Notes under the pieces: model-generated | Told to the model about the DNA's origin: nothing | What the model saw: the letters and a program-made list of their open reading frames with translations, nothing else | Database searches by the model: none | Shown here: piece after piece, positions 6,913 through 13,379 of the stretch | Position numbering within the stretch: the stretch's first letter is position 1 | Layout: each line of letters opens with the position of its first letter | Assembly: GCA_046094505.1 (NCBI GenBank) | Contig: JBJTHN010000038.1 | Span: forward strand, 1-16,633 | Direction: 5' to 3' | Length of the DNA: 16,633 bases | From: RFTU01 sp046094505 | Lineage (GTDB): Bacteria > Pseudomonadota > Gammaproteobacteria > Burkholderiales > Burkholderiaceae_C | Program-made: the position numbers and the translations under genes

Positions 6913-7929
6913 TCAATCGGCGGTGATCTGCCGCGCCTTGATCAGCTGCGCCCAGCGGGCGGCGTCGCGCTCCACCAACTGGCCGAAGGCCTCGGGCGTG
7001 CTGGTGGCCGGGTCCATCCCCTGGGTGGAGAAGGCCCGTTTGGCGTCCTCACTGGCCAGGATCTGCTGGATCTCGCGGTTGAGCTGCGCCACCAGGGCCG
7101 GCGGCGTGCCTTTGGGGGCAAAGATGCCGTACCACATGTCCACGTTGACCTGCCCCACGCCGGCCTCGGCCAGGGTGGGCAGATCGGGCAGCAGCGGGTG
7201 GCGCTTGTCGCTGCCGATACCCAACGCCAGCAGCTTGCCCGCCTTCACATGCGGCAGCGCCACGTGGATGGGCAAAAACATGGTCTCCACCTGCCCACCC
7301 AGCAGATCGGTCACGGCCGGGCCGGTGCCACGGTACGGGATGTGGGTGATGAAGGTGCCCGTGGTGTTCTTCAGCAGCTCCATCGACAGGTGGTGCGGCG
7401 TGCCCAAGCCGGGTGAGGCGTAGTTCAGCCGGCCGGGCTGGCGACGAGCGGCCTCCAGCAGTTCGCGCGCGCTGCGCCACCCGGTCTTGGGGTGGGCCAC
7501 CAGCAGCAGCTGGCCCCAGCTGGTGAGGGTGATGGGGGTCAGGTCCCGCACCGGGTCCCAGGAGAGCGTGGGGAACAGGCTGCGGTTCATCACCAGGGTG
7601 TTGACGCTCACCAATAGGGTGGACCCATCGGGTGCGGCACGCACCACGGCCTCGGTACCGGTGTTGCCCGAGGCGCCGGGCCGGTTGTCCACCACCACCG
7701 GACGGCCCAGGCGTTCCGACAGCTTGGGGCCGACGGTGCGGGCGATCAGGTCAATGCCGGTACCGGGCGTGAATGGCACGATCAGGCGGATCGGGGCCGC
7801 CGTGGGCTGTGCCTGGGCCTGGGCCTGCGCCATCACGCCGCCGGCGCCTGTGGTCAAGAGCGCGGCGGCGGTCGAGGCCGCAGCCGTGACGAGAAGCTGT
7901 CGCCGGCGCAGGAATTGAGGGCTGGTCAT
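6913..7929 (-). CDS. Bug-family tripartite tricarboxylate transporter substrate-binding protein
   Basis: 338 residues. The N-terminus SPQFLRRRQLLVTAAA is a Tat-like signal, with cleavage near VMAQA followed by a QAQAQ run. The mature part is a TctC/Bug periplasmic binding protein: IRLIVPFTPGTGIDLIAR (47-64), GRPVVVDNRPGASGN, APDGSTLL, and LLGGQVETMF before HVKAGKLLALGI. Bug proteins bind carboxylates and similar small acids; most are orphans without TctA/TctB next door, as here. An in-frame ATG at 7962 would add 11 residues before the signal peptide; I prefer 7929 because it gives a standard signal. Neither start has a strong ribosome site. It is probably co-transcribed with the downstream flavin monooxygenase gene. 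Confidence 0.9.
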   Translation of the reverse strand: MTSPQFLRRRQLLVTAAASTAAALLTTGAGGVMAQAQAQAQPTAAPIRLIVPFTPGTGIDLIARTVGPKLSERLGRPVVVDNRPGASGNTGTEAVVRAAPDGSTLLVSVNTLVMNRSLFPTLSWDPVRDLTPITLTSWGQLLLVAHPKTGWRSARELLEAARRQPGRLNYASPGLGTPHHLSMELLKNTTGTFITHIPYRGTGPAVTDLLGGQVETMFLPIHVALPHVKAGKLLALGIGSDKRHPLLPDLPTLAEAGVGQVNVDMWYGIFAPKGTPPALVAQLNREIQQILASEDAKRAFSTQGMDPATSTPEAFGQLVERDAARWAQLIKARQITAD

Positions 7930-7977
7930 AGGGGTCCGTGCTGGAGGAATGGACAGCCGCATAGGCTACTCGATGTC

Positions 7978-7995
7978 CAGTGGTGGAGCCCACTG
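7978..7995. repeat. Short inverted repeat upstream of the Bug/monooxygenase pair
   Basis: CAGTGG and CCACTG are perfect 6 bp arms around a 6-base spacer, 49 bp before the Bug start on the minus strand. TGGAGCCC recurs nearby (7984 and about 8003). It could be an operator or a weak hairpin after the minus-strand gene ending at 8044. No T-run follows. Confidence 0.3.
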
Positions 7996-8043
7996 TGGGG
8001 TTGGAGCCCGCACCGTTTCAAATCAGGATGTAGCAAGCGGCCT

Positions 8044-8370
8044 TCAGTTCGAGGCCGCTGTGCCTGGTGGCTGCGTGAACAACTTGGCCGCGCGGCCCTT
8101 GATCTCGAGCAGCTCGTCTGGTGTCACGCTGTAGCGGCCGGACATGCGGTCCACGCGTACGCCGAACTCGATGTCGCGCCCGCCTTTGGACAGAACACCC
8201 ACGGTGAACGCGTACTCCTTGTGCTGCGCCGGCAGGCCGTGGGTGGCAATGTCGTAATCCTCATATTGCACGATCGTGATGTCGCCACTGGCCAAGTCGA
8301 GTTCGCCCTGGGCTCGGATCTCATCATCGGCCAGTTCGTCGACGATGGTGATGGGCAACTTCAGGTTCAT
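8044..8370 (-). CDS. Small soluble protein of unknown function
   Basis: 108 residues; I do not recognise the family. The sequence is acidic at the N-terminus (TIVDELADDEIRAQGELDLASGD) and contains VQYEDYDIATHGLPAQHKEYAF, then VGVLSKGGRDIEFGVRVDRMSGRYSVTP and a helical ELLEIKGRAAKLF end. There is no signal peptide or membrane segment, so a cytosolic location is likely. The alternation of polar and hydrophobic residues suggests mostly beta structure. The ATG at 8370 begins a compact domain; an extension to 8496 is Pro/Arg-rich and unlikely. The ribosome site is weak. It lies between two Bug protein genes on the same strand with gaps of 114 and 138 bp, so it may be transcribed alone. Coding potential rests on a clean frame and balanced composition. 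Confidence 0.65.
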   Translation of the reverse strand: MNLKLPITIVDELADDEIRAQGELDLASGDITIVQYEDYDIATHGLPAQHKEYAFTVGVLSKGGRDIEFGVRVDRMSGRYSVTPDELLEIKGRAAKLFTQPPGTAASN

Positions 8371-8470
8371 AGGTGTCTCGGGCGGATGGTGCCAGACGCG
8401 CTGGCCGGTGACGGGCGAGGCAATCACCTCGGCGGGGCCTGGATTATCGGATGGCTGCGCTGTAGCGCTG

Positions 8471-8487
8471 AGGCGGTCCGGCCGCCT
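8471..8487. terminator. Weak hairpin after the second Bug gene
   Basis: AGGCGG and CCGCCT form a perfect 6 bp stem with loop TCCGG, 22 bp past the stop of the minus-strand gene that ends at 8509. No T-tract follows on the minus strand, so it would be a weak or Rho-assisted terminator at best. Confidence 0.3.
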
Positions 8488-8508
8488 TTGGCGCACAGGC
8501 GCTTGCGG

Positions 8509-9564
8509 TCAATCCAACTGTAACTTGCGCTTGCGGATCAAATCGGCCCATCGGTCGGATTCGGACTTCACGTAGGCCGAGAACTCGTGCGGGCCTCGCG
8601 GCTGCACGTCGGAGCCTACGCTGGCAAAGCGCGCCTTCACCTCGGGCGAGGCCAAGACCTTGCGCAACTCTGCAGCCAGGCGCTCCACCACCGAAGCCGG
8701 CATGCCCACAGGGCCGACCAGGCCTTGAAACCCCATCGACTCCAAGCCCGGAAAGCCTTGCTCTCGAACGGTGGGCACCTCTGGCAGATTGGCATCGCGC
8801 CGGCTACCCGTCACCGCCAAAGCCTTGAGCTTGCCGGATTTCACATGGGGCACCAGCACCGTGCCGGCATCGATCAGCACATGGGTTTGCCCGCCGATCA
8901 GATCGGTCACCGCCGGGGCACTACCCTTGTAGGGCACGTGCAGCAGGTCCAGGCCCGTGACCGCATTGAGCAGTTCGCCATTGAGGTGAGTCGCCGAACC
9001 GGGCCCGCCGGAGGCAAAGTTGCCCTTGCCCGCTTGGGCACGGGCCCAGTCGATGAGCTGCCGCAGGTCAGCAGCCGGGTGGTTGGCCCGGGTGGCCACG
9101 ATGTAACCGGCCTCGGTAATCTGGCCCACGAAGGTGAACTGCTTGAGAGGGTCGTAGGGCGGCTTGGCCTGCAAGTAGGGCGCAATCGCAAAGGGCCCCG
9201 TGTTGGCCACCAGCAAGGTATAGCCGTCGGGCGCTGCGCGGGTGAGTTCGGTGGCCGCCACCACCCCACCTGCTCCGGGTTTGTAGTCAATGACCAAGGG
9301 CTGCCCCAAGGCCGCTTCGAGCGCAGGCTGTATCGCCCGCGCCGTGAAGTCGATACCCCCGCCGGGCGGAAAACCCACCACCAGCTTGATTGGCCGGTTC
9401 GGGTAGGCCGCTGGCGCTTGGGCCTGAGCCGGCCAGGCGCGAAAGCCCAGGCACGCAGCGCCCAGACCCGCGAGGGCTGTGAGGGCCTTGCGGCGGTTGG
9501 TGCAGTCTGTTGAGGCAGACTTGACCGCGGACGGGCTGCCCACCTGTGTGCGGGTTGTGCTCAT
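8509..9564 (-). CDS. Bug-family tripartite tricarboxylate transporter substrate-binding protein
   Basis: 351 residues. The signal region is long: about 22 polar residues precede NRRKALTALAGLGAACLG, with cleavage near AQAQA (about residue 50), so Tat export is plausible. The mature part has the Bug hallmarks: IKLVVGFPPGGGIDFTARAI (59-78), GQPLVIDYKPGAGG, APDGYTLLVAN, HVPYKGSAPAVTDLIGGQ and HVKSGKLKALAVTGSRR. The ATG at 9564 has CGGAGTTT upstream. The product is related to, but clearly different from, the Bug protein encoded at 6913-7929, so the two should bind different ligands. No tctA/tctB genes are nearby. The gene is transcribed divergently from the DUF6445-like gene. Confidence 0.92.
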   Translation of the reverse strand: MSTTRTQVGSPSAVKSASTDCTNRRKALTALAGLGAACLGFRAWPAQAQAPAAYPNRPIKLVVGFPPGGGIDFTARAIQPALEAALGQPLVIDYKPGAGGVVAATELTRAAPDGYTLLVANTGPFAIAPYLQAKPPYDPLKQFTFVGQITEAGYIVATRANHPAADLRQLIDWARAQAGKGNFASGGPGSATHLNGELLNAVTGLDLLHVPYKGSAPAVTDLIGGQTHVLIDAGTVLVPHVKSGKLKALAVTGSRRDANLPEVPTVREQGFPGLESMGFQGLVGPVGMPASVVERLAAELRKVLASPEVKARFASVGSDVQPRGPHEFSAYVKSESDRWADLIRKRKLQLD

Positions 9565-9595
9565 TTTGAAACTCCGGCTGCTCGCGAAGTCTACG

Positions 9596-9614
9596 CCCGG
9601 CGCAAGACGCCGGG
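9596..9614. promoter_or_regulatory. Perfect inverted repeat in the Bug / DUF6445 divergent region
   Basis: CCCGGCG and CGCCGGG are perfect 7 bp arms around CAAGA. The repeat lies 31 bp before the ATG of the minus-strand Bug gene, so it is either an operator or a hairpin in that gene's leader. I saw no clear -35/-10 pair in the 178 bp between the two divergent genes. Confidence 0.4.
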
Positions 9615-9742
9615 ACCACTCCGGGCTGCGTGGACATTCACACGCCCAGCAGCCATGGTGGCCGTGGGCTTGCTGCACTAACCCCCGTTCGCCGGCCTCA
9701 AGGGCTTGAAGGCAACAATGACCCAAGCCCTAAGATCCATTC

Positions 9743-10477
9743 ATGCCCGACCTGTCGCTGCCTGCGCCGCTGCGCTTCAACCCCAACCCCACGATACAGG
9801 TGCTCACCGCCCTGGACGGTGCCACTTGCGTGGTGGTGGATGATGTTTTGAAGGAGCCCACGGCCGCAAGGCAGTGGGCCTGCGAGCAGCCGCTCATGGA
9901 GCCAACGGGCTACCCCTACCCCGGGCTGGTGGCGCCGATACCCAAGGCCTTTGACCGCGCTTTGGAAGAACACTTCAACCAAACGGTGCGCCGCCACCTG
10001 GGTGCACGCCGTACGCTCGACCTGCAGTCAAGGGTCAGCCTGGTGACCACACCGGTGGCGGAGTTACGCCCCGTTCAGTGGTTGTGCCACCGAGACCGCA
10101 TCGCGGCCAACCCCGCAGAGGTCCTGTTTGCAGCCTCGGTGCTGTATCTGTTCGATGACCCCAGCCTGGGCGGAACCAGCCTCTACCGGGCCAGGCGCAG
10201 CCCGCTGGAGACCGACCGAATCGTGGCGGACAGCCAGTCGCTGTCAGCCCATGCCTTTACCGAGCGCTATGGCATCACCCCCGGATACATGCTGGAGGAC
10301 AACGGGTGGTTTGAACGCACGCTGCGGGTGGAGGCTGCCTTTAACCGCGCCATCTACTACGACGGCAGCGTGTTCCACTCGGCCGACGTGGCCGACCCGT
10401 CACGGCTGAGCACTGACCCCGAACGCGGCCGCCTGTCCATCAATGGCTTTTTCACCTGCCGCCGCAACGCCGCCTAG
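9743..10477 (+). CDS. DUF6445-like putative 2-oxoglutarate/Fe(II)-type oxygenase
   Basis: 244 residues, cytosolic, no signal peptide. The pattern fits DUF6445: WLCHRDRIA with an HxD pair (H116, D118), LYLFDDPSLGGTSLYR (134-149), NRAIYYDGSVFHSADV with a second histidine (H212), and the closing RGRLSINGFFTCR with R230. H-x-D, a distal H and a downstream R are the iron and 2-oxoglutarate ligands of prolyl-hydroxylase-like dioxygenases, so the fold is probably that, though activity is unproven. From memory, DUF6445 proteins often accompany tryptophan-halogenase-like and SapC-like genes; none is visible here. The start has only a weak purine run upstream. The gene converges on the ribbon-helix-helix gene. 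Confidence 0.8.
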   Translation: MPDLSLPAPLRFNPNPTIQVLTALDGATCVVVDDVLKEPTAARQWACEQPLMEPTGYPYPGLVAPIPKAFDRALEEHFNQTVRRHLGARRTLDLQSRVSLVTTPVAELRPVQWLCHRDRIAANPAEVLFAASVLYLFDDPSLGGTSLYRARRSPLETDRIVADSQSLSAHAFTERYGITPGYMLEDNGWFERTLRVEAAFNRAIYYDGSVFHSADVADPSRLSTDPERGRLSINGFFTCRRNAA

Positions 10478-10605
10478 CACGGCCTCAGCGGTGTAGACGC
10501 CCCGCAACTTGTGACTCAAGCGCGGCTGACTCATCAGCAACATGCTCTGACACTGATCAGCGTCATGAGAGATCGCGGACCATCGGTGCGCCTGTCTTGA
10601 GCGCA

Positions 10606-10635
10606 GCCCTTGGCAGCGAACACGGTGCCAAGGGC
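10606..10635. terminator. Strong hairpin, probable bidirectional terminator
   Basis: GCCCTTGGCA and TGCCAAGGGC are perfect 10 bp arms around a 10-base loop, between the convergent ends of the DUF6445-like gene (10477) and the ribbon-helix-helix gene (10681). Only a short ATTTC follows on the plus strand and no T-run on the minus strand. The position suits a shared terminator or mRNA 3' barrier. It is the strongest stem I found in the window. Confidence 0.55.
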
Positions 10636-10643
10636 ATTTCAGC

Positions 10644-10676
10644 GCTTGGGCGCCTGGTCGCTTGGGCGCTTGGGCG
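10644..10676. repeat. Three copies of GCTTGGGCG
   Basis: GCTTGGGCG starts at 10644, 10660 and 10668, with steps of 16 and 8 bases, so the array is in phase with an 8-base period. It sits just past the stop codon of the ribbon-helix-helix gene and between it and the strong hairpin. No function is evident; it may be slippage of a low-complexity trailer. Confidence 0.6.
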
Positions 10677-10680
10677 GTGC

Positions 10681-10890
10681 CTAGCCCTTGGGCTTGGCAG
10701 CCCGCGGCTGACTGCGGTCGGGGGCTGCCTTGTTCTGGGGTGCGCGGCCCCTTCGTGCCAGCGCTTCGCGCAACAGCACTTCTACCTGGGCATTGCTGCT
10801 TCGGAGTTCTTGGGCGGCCAAGCGTTCAATCTCAACCCACACCTCGGGGTTGATGCGCAGCAGGAACGATTTCTTATCGGGGCTGGCCAT
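10681..10890 (-). CDS. Small ribbon-helix-helix (Arc/CopG-like) DNA-binding protein
   Basis: 69 residues. KSFLLRINPEVW forms the expected beta-strand and turn, VEIERLAAQEL the first helix, and SSNAQVEVLLREALARRGR the second helix: the Arc/HicB-antitoxin-like ribbon-helix-helix. The last 20 residues are basic and disordered (Lys/Arg/Pro). Such proteins bind palindromic operators as dimers and often regulate their own operon. The ATG at 10890 lies 32 bp after the SPFH gene stop on the same strand, so the two are almost certainly co-transcribed. No toxin gene is adjacent, so a toxin-antitoxin role is unlikely. TGAT/ATCA palindromes upstream of the SPFH gene are its candidate sites. Confidence 0.85.
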   Translation of the reverse strand: MASPDKKSFLLRINPEVWVEIERLAAQELRSSNAQVEVLLREALARRGRAPQNKAAPDRSQPRAAKPKG

Positions 10891-10922
10891 GGGCTTTGCT
10901 GGTCACCAGGGCCTGGTGCTTG

Positions 10923-11807
10923 TCAGTTGTACAACGTGCCCGTGTTCACAATGGGCTGTGTGTCTTTGTCGGAACACAGCACCACCAAGAGATTGCTCAC
11001 CATGGCGGCCCGGCGCTCATCGTCGAGTTGAACGATTCCACGCTCGCTCAAGCCCTGGAGTGCTTCCTCCACCATGCTGACGGCACCCTGCACAATCTTG
11101 CTGCGCGCACTCACAACAGCCTCTGCTTGCTGGCGCCGGAGCATCACTTGCGCAATTTCGGGCGCATAAGCCAGGTGGGACAGCTTGGCCTCCAGCACCT
11201 CCACACCCGCCTCACGAAAGCGGTCTTGCAGTTCGGCGCTCAAGGTCGTCAAGACGGCCCCTCCTTGCAACAAGGTGGGTTCATCAGCGGCCAAGTCTTC
11301 ACCGAAGTCGTAGGCGTACTGTGAGGCCAGGTAGCGCAAGGCGGCCTCGGCCTGAAGGCTGACATAGGTCTCGAACTGGTCAACCTCGAACACCGCCTGT
11401 GCCGTATTGCGCACCCGCCACACCACCACAGCACTGATCTCGACCGGATTGCCCCGTTTGTCGTTGACCTTCAAGGTGGGCACGTTGAGGTTGCGAGCCC
11501 GCAGGGAAATCTTGCGTTTGCTGATGAAAGGGTTGGCCCAGCGCAGGCCTTCGCTTCGATCGGTGCCGCGGTACGAACCAAACAGGGTGAGGATGGCCGC
11601 CTCATTGGGCTGCAGCATGTACAGGCCACACAACAGGAGGGTAGCCACCACCAGCGCGATGACCTTGATGGCCATGCCCAGCGGGGTGTTGGTCGAGGCC
11701 GCCAGAGGAAAACTCAAGCAGGCGGCCACGATCACGGCCGTGGACACGATGGCCACGAGGTAGCCCTGGGCCGAGTGAACGGCGCGTTCCTGTACATGTT
11801 GATCCAT
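10923..11807 (-). CDS. SPFH/Band 7 domain membrane protein
   Basis: 294 residues. Two hydrophobic segments at about 16-38 and 45-65 anchor the N-terminus in the inner membrane. The SPFH domain follows: QPNEAAILTLFGSYRGT (66-82), NPFISKRKISLRARNLNV, then NPVEISAVVVWRV (120-132), EVDQFETYVSLQAEAALRYLAS and a helical REAGVEVLEAKLSHLAYAPEIAQVMLRRQQAEA. The tail AAMVSNLLVVLCSDK through NTGTLYN looks like a conserved ending of this subfamily. SPFH proteins form large membrane-associated ring assemblies linked to proteases or membrane stress. The ATG at 11807 has GGAGG nine bases upstream, which favours it over an in-frame TTG at 11834. It is the first gene of an operon with the ribbon-helix-helix gene. 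Confidence 0.92.
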   Translation of the reverse strand: MDQHVQERAVHSAQGYLVAIVSTAVIVAACLSFPLAASTNTPLGMAIKVIALVVATLLLCGLYMLQPNEAAILTLFGSYRGTDRSEGLRWANPFISKRKISLRARNLNVPTLKVNDKRGNPVEISAVVVWRVRNTAQAVFEVDQFETYVSLQAEAALRYLASQYAYDFGEDLAADEPTLLQGGAVLTTLSAELQDRFREAGVEVLEAKLSHLAYAPEIAQVMLRRQQAEAVVSARSKIVQGAVSMVEEALQGLSERGIVQLDDERRAAMVSNLLVVLCSDKDTQPIVNTGTLYN

Positions 11808-11836
11808 TGCGTGAAGCCTCCGAGTTGCAATCAAAA

Positions 11837-11857
11837 TGATATCACTTTATCTGATCA
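11837..11857. promoter_or_regulatory. Paired TGAT/ATCA palindromes upstream of the SPFH operon
   Basis: TGATATCA (11837-11844) and TGATCA (11852-11857) have centres 14 bp apart, 30-50 bp before the SPFH ATG, in an AT-rich stretch. A minus-strand TATCAT (overlapping the first palindrome) could be a -10. Ribbon-helix-helix proteins typically bind tandem short palindromes, so these are candidate operators for the RHH protein encoded at 10681-10890. Inference from position and symmetry only. Confidence 0.4.
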
Positions 11858-11928
11858 ACCCATCTCAAATGCCTCCACCTACCCGCTGTGCGAGATGGCG
11901 CTAACGCCAAGAGCAATGTGCGAATTAA

Positions 11929-11956
11929 TTGACTAATTGTTAAACAATATTAACAT
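11929..11956 (+). promoter_or_regulatory. Candidate promoter with a palindrome in its spacer
   Basis: TTGACT (11929-11934) and TAACAT (11951-11956) form a sigma-70-like -35/-10 pair with a 16 bp spacer. The perfect palindrome ATTGTT-A-AACAAT fills 11936-11948, inside that spacer. This is where a repressor would block RNA polymerase. The membrane protein and XRE regulator genes start 27 bp downstream, so autoregulation by the XRE protein is a natural reading. The motifs are seen; the regulation is inferred. Confidence 0.45.
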
Positions 11957-11983
11957 TGAGCTTTTGACTTCCACCTCAAAAAC

Positions 11984-12397
11984 ATGCCCATTCCTGAGCA
12001 ATTCGCCCGTGTGTGGCTGGCCACCCTGCTGATCACCTACGGCATCTACTTCGCCCTGGTCCCCAGGGTGGACACAGGCTCCATGTGGAGCCAACTCTTG
12101 GCCTTCGGCACGACGGCGGTAGCCCAGGCGGTCATCATCGCGGTGTCCAGCGCCTGGATGGAACTGCGCCACCGCGGCGGGCCGCGGCGGGATGAGCGTG
12201 ACCGCGCCATCGAGCAACGGGCCACCAGCGTGGCGTATCACGTGTTGATGGTGGGCGTGATCTTGTCGGGCTGCATCATGCCCTTCAGCCACAACGGCTG
12301 GGCCCTGTTCCACGCCGCCGTGGCGGCCATTGCCATCGCTGAAATTGTGCGCAACGGTGTCATCGTGGTGTTGTACCGCAGGGGTTGGCATGGCTGA
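11984..12397 (+). CDS. Small four-helix integral membrane protein
   Basis: 137 residues. Hydrophobic segments lie at about 9-27, 37-57, 83-101 and 107-131. Between the second and third is a charged stretch, RHRGGPRRDERDRAIEQRA (62-80); the DERDR part recalls the DERxR element of DUF2178-like membrane proteins, but I cannot assign it firmly. No catalytic motif is visible. There is no clear ribosome site before the ATG, and the predicted leader is short. The gene overlaps the XRE regulator gene by 8 bp. Pairs of a small membrane protein with a short XRE regulator are widespread, and the regulator probably controls the pair. Confidence 0.8.
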   Translation: MPIPEQFARVWLATLLITYGIYFALVPRVDTGSMWSQLLAFGTTAVAQAVIIAVSSAWMELRHRGGPRRDERDRAIEQRATSVAYHVLMVGVILSGCIMPFSHNGWALFHAAVAAIAIAEIVRNGVIVVLYRRGWHG

Positions 12398-12611
12398 GCG
12401 GCGGCTGGGCAACGCCGTACGCCTGCACCGCTTCTTGGCTCATGAGATGACCCAAGCGGAGTTGGGCGAGCGTGTGGGCGTGACACGCCAGACCATTGCC
12501 GCCATCGAGTCTGGGCGCTATTCACCCTCCCTGGAGGCAGCCCTGCTGATTGCCGAGGCCCTTGGCAAGCCTCTGGAAGACATCTTTTTCTGGGAACAGG
12601 ACAATGGCTGA
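12390..12611 (+). CDS. Short XRE-family (Cro/CI-like) transcriptional regulator
   Basis: 73 residues, almost entirely one helix-turn-helix domain: MTQAELGERVGVTRQTIAAIESGRYSPSLEAALLIAEALGKPLEDIFF. The recognition helix is about residues 31-40 (VTRQTIAAIE). The conserved GRYSPSLE loop and the LEDIFFW end match the small one-domain XRE regulators seen next to membrane protein genes. An ATG at 12390 overlaps the preceding stop by 8 bp, so translation is coupled; an in-frame codon at 12330 would add residues lying inside the membrane-protein gene and is unlikely. There is no ligand or dimerisation domain beyond the HTH. Its operator may be the palindrome at 11936-11948. Confidence 0.92.
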   Translation: MAERRLGNAVRLHRFLAHEMTQAELGERVGVTRQTIAAIESGRYSPSLEAALLIAEALGKPLEDIFFWEQDNG

Positions 12612-12650
12612 AGCTTTGACTCAGCCCCCAGCGCACAAGGACTGTCACCC

Positions 12651-13229
12651 ATGAACACCCGCAAACCCGCCCGCGCAACACGATGGCTGCTGGCCGCTGC
12701 CCTGACCGCTTGGTTGACGGGCTGCGCCATCACGCCGCAGAAGGTCACGGTGCCGGTGGTGCCCTCGCTGGACCTGCAACGGTTCATGGGGGCTTGGTAT
12801 GTCATTGGGGTGATCCCCACGTTCTTGGAACGCGACATCTACAACGCAGTGGAGTCCTACGAACTGGCCCCTGATGGCACCGTGAAGACCACCTTCACCT
12901 TCAACAAGGGGGGCTTTGACGGCCCCGCCAAACGGATGCAGCCGCGCGGCTTTGTGGTGGAGGGCAGCAACCAGGCCGTCTGGGGCATGCAGTTCGTGTG
13001 GCCGATCAAGGCAGAGTTCGTGGTGTCGCATGTGGATGCGCAGTACACCGAAACCATCATCGCGCGCAGCGCACGCGACTATGTGTGGATCATGGCGCGC
13101 ACGCCCACGCTGCCTGATGCGCGCTACAACGACCTGGTCGCCAAAGTCAAAGCAATGGGCTACGACACCCGCAAGCTGGTGAAGGTGCCCCAGCAAGCCA
13201 TCACCGCACGCGGGGCTGGCACGCGGTGA
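12651..13229 (+). CDS. blc: Blc-like lipocalin, outer-membrane lipoprotein
   Basis: 192 residues. It has a signal peptide with lipobox LTGC (acylated C25). The mature protein begins with AITPQ, has no Asp at +2, and so should be sent to the outer membrane. The lipocalin signature is LDLQRFMGAWYVIGVIPTFLE (GAWY at 47-50), followed by NAVESYEL, and the late strand DYVWIMARTPTLPDARYNDLVAKVKAMGYD, as in E. coli Blc. Family members bind fatty acids or lysophospholipids and are linked to envelope maintenance. An AAGGA stretch precedes the ATG. The preceding XRE gene ends 39 bp upstream, so read-through is possible. The final 15 residues past KLVKVPQ are an ordinary extension. Confidence 0.93.
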   Translation: MNTRKPARATRWLLAAALTAWLTGCAITPQKVTVPVVPSLDLQRFMGAWYVIGVIPTFLERDIYNAVESYELAPDGTVKTTFTFNKGGFDGPAKRMQPRGFVVEGSNQAVWGMQFVWPIKAEFVVSHVDAQYTETIIARSARDYVWIMARTPTLPDARYNDLVAKVKAMGYDTRKLVKVPQQAITARGAGTR

Positions 13230-13379
13230 GCCTGCTGCGGCGCGAATTGCTGGCGCTGCTGGCCGCTCCCAGCGCCTGGGCCAAACCCGAGCCTGACTGC
13301 GCCGATGCACCAGACCAGCGCACGGAGCACGGCGTGCTTGGCTACCATCACACCACCTTCCCAACCGGTGCGTTCCATC

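Noticed and set aside
10681..10890. RHH protein as the antitoxin of a toxin-antitoxin pair
   Set aside because: No toxin-sized partner is adjacent. Its operon partner is a 294-residue SPFH membrane protein with no toxin motif.
10597..11031. Plus-strand frame opposite the RHH and SPFH genes
   Set aside because: It crosses the hairpin and repeat tract and runs antisense to two genes with clear folds.
12606..12626. GGCTGA/TCAGCC inverted repeat at the XRE stop codon as a terminator
   Set aside because: A 6 bp stem with a 9-base loop and no T-run is weak. The lipocalin gene starts 25 bp later, so termination here is not supported.
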